Assembly (NCBI GenBank): GCA_023079485.1
Contig: CM041083.1
Span: 156,754,552 to 156,818,551, forward strand
Length of the DNA stretch: 64,000 nucleotides
Source: Archilochus colubris
Lineage: Eukaryota > Chordata > Aves > Apodiformes > Trochilidae
Reading direction: 5' to 3'
This document shows positions 11,309 to 21,690 of this stretch, piece by piece. The number at the start of each line of letters is the position of its first letter. Position 1 is the stretch's first letter. The notes under the pieces were generated by a model. The model was not told the DNA's origin. It saw only the letters and a program-made list of their open reading frames with translations, and did not search any database. The translations under genes and the position numbers were made by a program.

Positions 11309-11535
11309 GGAGTAGGTGGCTGCTACAGGCCACCCAACCTGAATGACCAAGTGGATGAGGCAGTCTTTAGGCAGATAGGAGCTGCTTTGCTTTTTCACCT
11401 CCACGGAAGTGTTCAAGGTTGGATGGGGCCTTGAGCAACTTGGTCTAGTGGAAGGTGTCTCTACTCACGGAGGGGGTTGGAACTGGATGATCTTTAAGGC
11501 CCCTTCCAACCCAAATCATTCTATGATTCTGTGAA

Positions 11536-12395
11536 TGTGTTGTTACTATGGTAAAAATTACTTCTTTTACATTTTGGAGAAAAAACGAATCACCTTAAAC
11601 AGAAGAAGAGATGTACTCAAAAAAGAAAATTAATTCATGTTGTATCCTACTATGAAATTACTCAGGTATAAATGAACATGGGGAGGTTTTTTTGCAATTA
11701 AATAAATTCCATAGCTACCCTAAAACCTCACAGAACTTGGTCTGGGAGTACATTTGTCACATGCTGACAACTGTTCCTTCAGGTTGTTTTTTACTGCAAA
11801 AGCTTTTGCTTAAAACTAAATACCTCCATTAATAACTAAAAATCTAATTGTGTGTCTGTCCAAAGTGCTAACAGGTTTCCCACAATGTAATAACTTAATT
11901 ATGAAATTTTCTTTTTATTAAAATGGCAACTTTAATGTGGTGCTTACAGTAAGCCACAGCAGAAGGATATTGAATCTTTGAAAGATCTTTCAGAATTATG
12001 TAAACATCACTTTATTTGCAGTGCATTGTCCAATCTCTCCTATTAATGAAAGATTCCTTTACCAAGTTCCCATAGTAAAGTAGTTTATAGTATTTTCTAA
12101 ATGAACTGAGCAACTTCAGCTTTCAATGCAACAGTGTTACTTTGAACCAGCAGGAGCTTTTTTTCTTCATATTCCACCTGGGAGCTGATTTAAGAACTGC
12201 TCTTTTAACAGCTATGTCTTTCTTAATATTTTAACAAGTTTACAGACCTCCTGGGGTGCTTTGCAATACTGAAGTCACTTCAAGAAAATGTTCCTGTTTC
12301 AGTTTTAGAGTAATTCAGGAAGCTTTGTGAAATCTTATTAGACTGAAACAAGGTGAGCTAGATGATACCATACTGAGTTTGTTTCATGCCATTAC
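11536..12395. other. noncoding DNA, no feature seen
   Basis: Unique AT-rich DNA without an open frame or repeat that I could support. Confidence 0.55.
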
Positions 12396-12508
12396 AGCTT
12401 TGAGTAACCTGGTCTAGTGGGAGGTGTCCTTGTCCATGGCAGCGAGGTTGAAATTACATGATCTTTAAGGTCCTTTTCAGCCCAAAGCATTCTAAGATTC
12501 TATGATTA
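12396..12508 (+). mobile_element. CR1 3' tail fragment
   Basis: A 110-bp sense fragment. GCTTTGAGTAACCTGGTCTA is followed by GTGGGAGGTGTCC and GATCTTTAAGGTCC, the usual order of segments at the CR1 3' end. It finishes with a mutated terminal repeat (CATTCTAAGATTCTATGATT). It is strongly 5'-truncated and carries no coding sequence. Confidence 0.93.
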
Positions 12509-13689
12509 CAGACTTACCTCATTTAACCACTTTTTCCCTTCCACCTTTTTTCCAGGCTTGTGTATTTTCTCACTCATGCTAGTTTTAAATGCTCATTTTT
12601 GAGCCTAATTCTTTTTTTCCAAATTAAGTCCTGCTGAAATTCTCATTGATGTCAGTGGAACTGGGCTTGAATACTTTTATTTGTACTCAGAGCTAACATG
12701 ACAAATATCCAATCTAAACTTGAAAATATGTGACTATCTTCTACCTCTTTCCATTTCCAGACCAATAAGAAAGATGGTTCATTGATGGATAATTTCAAAA
12801 TGACTGATGTAAAATAGTATTTAATTGATCATGAAGGAAAGAAGAAAAATCTTTCACTGATGACCTTTAATGCAAATATGCTCGTATCAAATGCTCAGAT
12901 CAGGAGAAAATATACAATAATCTTTGTCACTTTGCACACCATAGTCATTTACCTTCACACAAAATTTTGTGAAAAATTACAAATGCATTTTACAAATATA
13001 TTGACTGCAAAAGTAATAGGATGTGGCAAGTCATGTTCAGTGTTTACAGACTGAAAGCATATAGAGAAAGTGTTAAGTACATAAAGAGCACAAGTATTTT
13101 TTTCTTATATGAACTTTCTAAACTTGGTCCTTTTATACTTAGACATATGATAGGATTTTTTAAGTTAGAAAATATGCACAGAAAGAAAATGAAAATTTAA
13201 ATTCACCTCCTGAAAAGAAGAGAATGGTTACAGTTAAGAAATAGCATTTTTACTGTAATGGGAACAAACACTGAAAACTAGGAATTCCCCATCTCTGATT
13301 TGGACAACATTGTGGTTTTCACCTCACAAGTGACTGCCCATACTCTGAGAGTCAACTCTGATCTACTGTCTGGAGAGACAGCACAGTGCGCCAAGCACAG
13401 TGTCATGAAGTGCTTTAAAAGTCAGAGACAATTCTTAAGCTTTATTCATCATCCAGTAATACCCAGGACACATCAGAGTATTGATGTGATACACGTAACA
13501 AGAATTGCCACCAAGTCCTTCACGAATGCATAATTGGGGTCTGGTTTTGATGCTAAATGTAGACTTCCTCTTTTGATGTCTGCAACAGCACATTTTCAGT
13601 TTTTTCCCTCCAGCCATGTTGATTGCCTCTTCCTCAGACTGTGCCTTTACTCTCACTGGGGGCATGCATTAGGATTTCCTCTGCACAGA

Positions 13690-13815
13690 AACTCATGTGC
13701 ATATGTAAGAGTGGTGGGGTATACATGTGGTGTATATATTCTGTATATATATCTACCTGTGAATGTGCATGCAGCTGTGTGTGAGAGTATGTAGTGTATC
13801 TGCATATGTATTGTA
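13690..13815. repeat. degenerate TG/TA low-complexity region
   Basis: Alternating purine-pyrimidine DNA rich in TGTA, TATA and TGTG, without a clean repeat unit. It is probably a decayed (TG)n/(TA)n microsatellite. The overlapping frames on both strands (for example 13634-13831 minus) reflect this composition, not a gene. Confidence 0.75.
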
Positions 13816-13968
13816 GCCAGTGCTGGTGCACACCTGGTTCTCATCACTATGTGCACCTTAGATTAGCTAGAGCATACACTCAACCAGGAAGAGACAGAAT
13901 CTGAGGTGATATAACATGTAATTCTATGAAAACCAATTAGTAATTAAATCTAGAGACAAATTACATCA

Positions 13969-14008
13969 GGGTTTTTTTGGGGGTTTTTTTTTTTTGGTTT
14001 TTTTTTTT
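13969..14008. repeat. T/G-rich tract
   Basis: About 40 bases built only of T runs broken by short G runs, ending just before CAGG. It resembles a polypyrimidine tract with an AG, but no open frame or exon-like sequence follows that could be supported. Confidence 0.8.
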
Positions 14009-15928
14009 CAGGTTGTGTGTGTTGCAAATGCACAAGAGAACAAAACCTTCTGGCCAGTGCTTCTGAATTATTTCCCACCCATTTCTCCATTTTAGTAAAG
14101 CTGGACCAGAATATTTATTGGGGCTCCAGTCTCTTGAAACAAATGGATGTTACATATTTCTGTTACAAACACTTTTTTTTTCTTCAGCTCAGTCCTCCTA
14201 ATGAATAAATATCAGTTTGTCTTCTTGCAAGCCCAAGTCCCTTGCAAGAAACACTCAGCCAATTGTCCGGCATACTGTCTAAATTCTCTACACAAAATGG
14301 AGACTACTTTCTGTTCCTAATTGAAAACATTTGCCCAATTGTACATACTGATCTATCTAATGATATTTCTAGGTAGATTTTAATATAATAATTGATGTTA
14401 TTTGCCATTGTAGACTGAGTGATAATCTGTGTATGCCATCTGTGCCACAATATCTGTTTATCGGCTGACCTAGGTCAAGTCAATCTACGCAAACCACTGA
14501 AAAGAAGTTTAAGAGCAGTGCTCTCATAGATCTCCACAAAGTCTGGAATATTGAATTCTAGATAAAGATCAAGTAATTTGTAGACTTAAAAGACTATACA
14601 GTTTTTCCTTCTGGGACATAAAAGTGTCTTCCACTGGAAAAGAAACCATCCATACCAGCTCTCCATCATCAACAGTATATTCACAATTAGCCAATGCACG
14701 CAGAAAATTCTTGCAAGATCCTGGCCTGAAAAGTGCAGGATTTTGTTTATTGCCCTTATCTTTCACCCACATATTGTACAGATCTAGTCTGTATACAGGT
14801 ATACTTAAAAATGATTTCTGCTGTGATTTCGATTTGTAGTGCTAAAAAGAGTTTAACAATCAATGAAACACATCATTCCTTTGCACAGACTTACCTGCTA
14901 AGTAAAATATATATTAAAAAATCAAAATAATCCTTTCTATTTAGAGTCTACATGTTGCTGAATAGAACATTACATCAGTCATATTCACTGGGTCATGTAA
15001 GTTGCTTACTGCTTGGCTTTCTTAGGCCACATTTCTCCCACCAGACCTCAAACTGCATTCAACACCTGAGTTAAGTGAAACTCACGTTCTGTTGTGTATA
15101 GAGCTTAGGGAAAAGAATTTCCAAGTTCCACTTAAATTAGCAGAAAGGACAGACCTATCTGCTATTTTAATGCTAGCACAGTTGTTTCTTATCAACTGCA
15201 GATGCATGTTTCTATTAGTATGATCATGAATAGAGAGTAATAAATCATAGGAACTTCAAGAGACTGGAAAAGACCTCAGGTGAATCAAGCAAATGCTCAG
15301 GTAGGAAGAGGAAACTGGCTTCAAGGGCACTGTGATTTTTTAAGAGTCCCTGAAGAAGAAAGATCTACTAGCTGCTGGTGGAGACGAATAAGGACAGTGA
15401 TGTCTTTAAGACAGCATAGATCAAGGCATAAATTGGCTGGGAAAGAAACATGCAAAGAATAAATTGTTGCACTCCTTCCTTTTTCTCCTTCCCCACTGAG
15501 ATGTCTGCTATTCTATGCTGTTATACCTTTTTTTCCCCCTGACATTTTCACACCCTGGTCCCTGGCTATTTGTATATTTAAGGTCCATCTACATACTTGA
15601 TAGCTACCATTTATCTTCCTTTCAGACATGAAAAGCCTTAGAATGACTGGCATTGTCCCAACTAAGGTGCAAAATAACCCTTATGAAGGGCTCTTTAATG
15701 TTATCCACATGAAGCCATAGCATGGCTTCCAGGAGAAACTCAGCTCACAACTTCCTGGCTGTGTCAAAAATCTCCCAAATGTTGCTGAAGGAAATGGAGC
15801 GTTTTGCCTTTAATGTATTATTTTGTGTGCAGGAATGGAAAGATATTGGTCATTCTTTACATTCTTTTACTGAATTCCCAGAGTAAAATCACCCAGCCAC
15901 TCCAGCAATGAAGAATAAAGAAAGAATG

Positions 15929-15945
15929 AAAAAAAAAAAAAAAAA
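15929..15945. repeat. poly-A run, 17 bases
   Basis: A17 following GAAAGAATG and preceded by AATAAAG at 15914-15920. It could be the tail of an old retroposed transcript on the plus strand, but the sequence upstream is not recognisable as a gene. Confidence 0.85.
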
Positions 15946-18900
15946 GTAGGCAGGAAGTAATTTATCTTCCTTCATGATTACATAAGGTTGATCTTCTATT
16001 AAAAAGTAAGAGATAGAACTATAAGTTGACCTAAGTCAAGTACATCTGTTATTTTTTTTGCCACATACGATTGTTGTGGTTTATATCCAGTTTGGTAATG
16101 TTCCCAAGATCATCCCAGAGAAAGTTTTAGGGTAGAATATGTCTTTAGAGTCTGTATATATTGATTATAGGGAGATGGGAGAAGGACAGTCTTTGCTTTT
16201 AGAAAAGATAAACATGCTTTATTCCTGATGAACCTTTGACATAATCTGCATTTACTCACTTCCTGTGGTAGCATTTTCCTTTTGTTTCCATTAATTTGCT
16301 GGATGAGCAGCTGATTATTTGTGATAATTTTGTCACCATTTTGATCAACTATAAGTCAGTTTACGTTCCAATGCATTCCCTGGGGAAGGTGCTTGTGATT
16401 ACACTATTGTCTACTGATCATGAATTTAACCAAAAAGAATTTAAGACAACCACTTCTTTGTGGGTTTTTCACTTTTGATATTCATCAATAAAAGAGGAAA
16501 ACACAATAAAACTGGCATGGAACAACTGAGATTTCAAATTTCCTATTTGTTAGGAGGAACACAAACTGTCATCAAAATATTAGCTAAGGAGTCATTTTTC
16601 TCAGCAAAAATAACTATAGAATTTCAGCCAGCTTTACCCACCATCCCTCTACTTCTCAGAAAGAAAATGTGGAAGTTGTTAGTTCATATGTAATATGAAT
16701 GAAACATAAGTTTCCATTTATGATAAGTAAAAGATTAATTTTTCTCTTCTGCTTTTAATTCATCTGTAATTCTGCTCCTCTTGAGCCTGTCCAAGGCCAA
16801 ATGTTCACATTCCAAAACATATATTTTTTTATATTTTACAAACAGAAGACTTTTTTGCTAGAAAAAAGACCTCTTAGCACATGACAGAAAGCACTTACAT
16901 TTTGCTGACAATACTATTTTTCTTTTTTCTTTCTCTCTACTTGCACCCCCAGAATTGAAGGAAACTATCTCTAGAATGTGTCTTTGGTCAAACTCATGCA
17001 CATTTTCATATAGTTTAATTCTAAAATTAATAAAATTGAAAACACATATAAGACACAAAAATGAATTGCACAATATTTTTTAAAGAGAAAGTTTTGCTCA
17101 TCAATGATTGACAATCTACTTTGCCAAAAATATCTGAAGCATATCACCATTTTCCTTCATACCTGTGCTAAAGCAACATGATAAAAAAGAGCCACATCTG
17201 CCAAAAGCCAGTCATAGTATTTGCTATGCAATACAATACCTTTTTTTTCACCTCTCCATCTGCAGATCCTGTTCTTGTCCTAGGAATATTTTCCCCAGGA
17301 CCACAAGAATGCAAGTCAGAACTCATTCTTTCACCTCTGCTATGAAAAAGAATTGTATTGGTTCTATCAAAACTCCTGATGACTAACCAGGACATTTTAT
17401 ACATCTAGTCTAGATGTCTCTGAACAGATAATAGATAATTATCACAATATCTTCCAGCATTTTAATGTCTTTGTATCAAATAAAAATACAAAAGGTTAAT
17501 ATATTCGTCTGCTTTTTACTTATCTGTACTCTTTTTCTCACTGAAACGTCATTCTCAATTAATGGTTTGAGGCTTCTGGGCAAAAAAAAATAAGCTCAGT
17601 CAAAGCGCAAACATAATGGAGTAATCAGAAGGCAAAAAGCTAATGGTTAAATCCAAACCCACTTATTTTGTTCCCTTAAGCAATACTGCAGGCTCAGATG
17701 CATTAACCAAGGTTAAATCAAATCGTCATGATGTCTGTATGTTCAATTATGCATAGCCTGAGCCTGAGACTCATTTAGGGCCAGTCTTCCACAAAGTAAT
17801 GCCAGTTTACACCTGCCAGAATCTAGCCACATCTCAACCTAAATCTACCCAAATCTTTTTTATTATTATTTTTTAAGTTTTTTTCCCCCACAGATGCAAA
17901 CCGTGGTATAAAAATAATTATACCTGATGATACGATTATCCTTTTCTTTTTTCCTTGAATAGCTCAAATATGATTTTTGTAGTATCTTATTTTACAGTTT
18001 AGACCTCTCTTTTGCTAGTCTTTAGTCCCCACATATTTTCATATATCTGAAAAAGTGGGTTACATTTAAAGTCTGAAAAATTGCCATAGGGCAGATATTT
18101 TTTAAGTATTTAAATAACCTTTAGGACGTTATTTATCTGAGAAGTGGAAAAAAGTTAAAAAAAGTTAAAAATAATGTTTGATAGGAGTCTGAATTAACTC
18201 ATCAAGCTTGCAGACAATAAGACAGGAGTACCAATATTTTTTAAATTGTTATTAAAAATTTGAATCCAGGTGTCTCAATTACCAGCTTCCAATCAGGTGT
18301 TCCAATCTCACCTTTAATCTATAAACGATAGCATGATAGCTTGAATTGTCATTGATATTGGTTATATTCCAAGGATTTTACAAGTGTCACATATGTAAAC
18401 ATAAAGTAATTACTTAATTACTCTTTTTTCAATGATACTATTCAAAATAAAGAAATTAATTATTTTCATATGTTTATTTTTCTACTTATTTCTTGTTTCA
18501 AAATTTCTAATTGCATAAAATTCCTTGCATTATAAAATTTTTAAAAGCCTTATCAAAATAAACCATATGTTCACTTTTTTAATTACATAAAATGCCTAAC
18601 TACAGAGCTGAAGCTGGAAATATTTCATTTCAATTTTCTCTTCATATATCAACATATATTTCACTACCATGAAGTATTCATCCACTGATTCACTTAATTT
18701 AAGTTATGCAATCTTATAAAACCATCTCTGGGCTTTGCCGTGTAGCATGCAAATTATCATTTGGGCAGTTTCTTTAGCAAGGAAATATCCCCAATTATTC
18801 TCAAGGATTCTGTGGTTCTGATTAATATGCAATATCATATTTTCTTTTCTCTGGTCGTTTCCTCTAAGAAAATATTAACTATCAATTTCCCCAATCCCTC

Positions 18901-19110
18901 ATATATATACAAGGGTAAAAACCAGTATTTTTTTAAATTATACTTTGAGAACCTACCAAGAATTCCAAAAGAATATCAGATATAAAGTCAGGAAAGGGAT
19001 GCCTTTTTTATTAAGGCAATGAGATCTGACCCAAGAAATATTAGGCTTTTGCTGGGAACTGGGAATGCAAAGATATTTTACTTTACTTTACTAAGATACT
19101 TACTTAATAT

Positions 19111-19158
19111 CGGTACTCAGAGTACTCATCGGTACTCATCGGTACTATCGGTACTCAT
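19111..19158. repeat. minisatellite, about 4.5 units of CGGTACTCAT
   Basis: CGGTACTCAG(A), a partial GTACTCAT, then CGGTACTCAT, CGGTACTAT and CGGTACTCAT follow one another. Units of 8-11 bp differ by single-base indels. Each complete unit carries a CpG and a GTAC palindrome, unlike the AT-rich flanks. Confidence 0.92.
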
Positions 19159-19528
19159 ATTAAAATCAAAATATGTATAAAAATACCTTCTTTCTTTTTT
19201 TTCCATTTTGCAATGTCCAGTTTGATCACCGCTTTTACTATAAACTTATTTCAGTTGAATTCATGATGTGTAGTTATAAACCTTACAATATGTTGCTATT
19301 ATTTAGTAATGCTATTAATTTTCATTCATATTTAACTGTCTCTCAAAAATTGTTTATACATGAGCTCATTGATGGTTCCTCTCTTACATTAGGTTTATCC
19401 TCCCCTAATTTATTTCTATGAAATTGCTCTTTAAAACAGTCAAAATGAAAGATACGTCTGAACCATGCTCTGCTTTCATGTCACTAATGTGACTGAACTG
19501 CAAACCAGTACTTAGATCTATCCATACC

Positions 19529-19552
19529 TTTTTTTTTTTTTTTTTTTTTTTT
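19529..19552. repeat. poly-T run, 24 bases
   Basis: Uninterrupted T24. On the minus strand it reads as A24. No retroposed body was identified on either side. Confidence 0.9.
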
Positions 19553-21566
19553 AATTCTTGGAAAATTACAGTATCCATGAACTAGAACACATCATCCAAG
19601 TTCATATATTCTACCTTACTGCCCTACATAATTTCCAACGTGTTTGTCAGACCTGTCCTCATAGGAGAAAAGACAAAACTTCTTAGCAGTCACCTCCTTC
19701 TTTGCTCATCAATGTTGAAGAAAAATACACAGGAGTATACAGAAGAGTATTACAAAAAGATTTGTATATTTTACCTTTAGCTAATGTGCAGACCCTTGTT
19801 AGTTTCCTGGAGTCCATAAAATCACCGATCTGAGAAATAAGCTGTTGCCAAAAGTACTCTGTTTCCAAATAATGCCAACATGCAATCCAGATCTCTGTTC
19901 TGTCCCAGGTACCACAATGTCAGCCATTCACACATGTGCATGTGGAAAAAGGAAAGCACTAAATGTTTCAAAACCTATTTATTGAGGTAATTTATCAGAT
20001 TACATCCAAACAGATACACATGAAATTTTGCGGAGACTTTCAGTATCTTTTAGTAGGGACACTAGAGGAGAGCATTCTTTTCTTTTTTGTTGTGTTCCCT
20101 TTTGTTCTGAAGCCACACAGAGTGTGAGGAAAATGCAGATGTTACTATATCTGCCTTTTAGGGGGAATACATTTATATAGTGCTTTTGAAACACGCAGAA
20201 GGTCTGTTTGTTAATGTGAGGTCAAACTGGGCATCAGAGAGACACACATAAAAATACTTGCATGTGTAATGGAACAAAGGCACAAATATTGGGTAGGCCT
20301 CAGTGTCCATCACAACTCTTTTCTTTTGAAAATGGTTCCAAAAGGAAGAGTTTTTAACCTTTTGATGTACAGGATATAGATTACCACCTGGAAACTGTAG
20401 TCCCTGAATGCAGTACCGTATCTCCTCCTGTTCAGAGTGATTATTTACATTATTTCCACTAGAAATGATTGGATCATTTCCTGTTGGCAGCTTTGCTCCA
20501 GGGTGCAGAGTGCGCAATCTCCCACTCATACTTTGTGAGGGTTATGCTTCTAAAGTGTGACCATGGGTGTTATGATAGTTGGCCCCATTAGATTTATTAG
20601 GGTGCCTCATCATCATCTCTTGTATGGAAGCAACATGGTACCAGGACAAGTACCCAACAACACTGCACCTCATCCATTGGATGCTCCACAGGGCACAGTG
20701 TAGGAAGTGACAATTTATCTCCACAGAACTGGAAGAGGAGAAAGGAGAGCTGGAAAAAAGGAAAGATGAATGTGTTTATTTACACAAGTGTTTATGGCCA
20801 CATAAAGGAGAATATGAAATTTTTGAAAGGTGTAAAGGAACTGAAGATGCTGACTGAAAATACAGACAGTAGGAGGAAAAGGGAAGTAACGTGTCCAACA
20901 GTTGAAGTGATGTTGAACAAGGAAAGACTACAAGGGGATTAGTATGTCAAAATGCAGAATATAAGAGTCAAATACAACACTCAGTTCTGTTTCTTGTCTT
21001 CTCGTTGCTATTTTCAGAATTTTTACTCATTTAGTATGAGGTCTTGAGCTTACGGATATCTCTGTATTATACTATCTACATCTGGCTAATGTGTATAATA
21101 TGTATTTTCCTCATGATGTTCACCGTCTTAGCTATGTAGACCATATAAAACAATTTGATTTAGGGTTCAAACATGTAGTTATTGTATTAATGCAAATTTT
21201 CCTCACATGCTACTCTATTATGTTCAGCAGCAACTAAATATATTTAATCTGCCAACCCTTACAAATGTGTGTATTTTTCTGAAAATTTCATGCTTCTGTT
21301 CTTTTTCAGTAACAGCATGCTCTTCTAAATATGCCCAGAAGTCATGATTAAAAAAAAATTTCTACAGCTGCCAGCTTCATATGGCTTCTCACCTGCAAGT
21401 TCTCTTGACTAGCAGCTTTGTCACAGTGCTGCTTCTAAGGAGTCACCTGAAAAAGAAAAACAGAGAACAAGAAAGAACATTCTTTACTGTTTTAGAAAAA
21501 TTTTTAAAGGACCATAATTATCAGCAAACTCAGGGACTTGTAGGGGGAATATCTTACTCTATGGGA

Positions 21567-21594
21567 TACTGGTATAATTTCTATTATACCAGTA
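21567..21594. repeat. perfect hairpin, 12-bp stem and 4-base loop
   Basis: TACTGGTATAAT (21567-21578) and ATTATACCAGTA (21583-21594) are perfect reverse complements around the loop TTCT. No run of T follows on either side. In a eukaryotic setting this is a cruciform or RNA-hairpin candidate, not a bacterial-type terminator. It has no visible partner gene. Confidence 0.9.
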
Positions 21595-21656
21595 ATAAAA
21601 ATATTAGAAATACAGGACAAATGTAATAGCATTTCAGTTTGGAGAAAATGCAGATT

Positions 21657-21690
21657 AAAAACAAACAAACAAACAAACAAAAAAACACCA
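21657..21690. repeat. (CAAA)n microsatellite
   Basis: Five consecutive CAAA units follow an A run and are followed by an A-rich end. A similar shorter one lies at 40012-40036. Confidence 0.9.

Larger units (their letters stand above)
10555..11535 (+). mobile_element. CR1 LINE, internally deleted, retaining 5' coding parts and the 3' end
   Basis: A sense-strand CR1 copy with unusual structure. From about 10560 it carries the C-terminal end of ORF1, then the ORF1-ORF2 spacer, then the N-terminal endonuclease part of ORF2 up to about 11385. At about 11385-11408 it jumps to the CR1 3' end (TTGAGCAACTTGGTCTAGTGG-like segment), and it ends in ATTCTATGATTCTGTGA at 11519-11535. Nearly all of the endonuclease C-terminus and the entire reverse transcriptase are missing. 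Most genomic CR1 copies are 5'-truncated, so keeping ORF1 while losing RT is atypical. Recombination between two copies, or insertion of a rearranged transcript, would both give this structure. The 5' boundary is uncertain because the similarity fades rather than stopping sharply. Confidence 0.88.

Noticed and set aside
13634..13856. Overlapping His/Tyr-rich minus frames
   Set aside because: Translation of the TG/TA low-complexity region.
13969..14012. Polypyrimidine tract plus CAG as a splice acceptor
   Set aside because: The tract has many G and no exon-like sequence with a donor could be supported after it.
15244..15285. Possible decayed antisense CR1 3' end (AATCATAGGAACTT... GGAAAAGACCTC)
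   Set aside because: The terminal repeat is incomplete and the match is too short and diverged to support without an alignment.
20553..20703. Short plus-strand frame containing HHHLLYGSNMVPGQ and PHPLDAPQGTV before a stop
   Set aside because: It has transcription-factor-like composition, but it is only about 50 codons, has no recognised family and overlaps an equally open minus frame.
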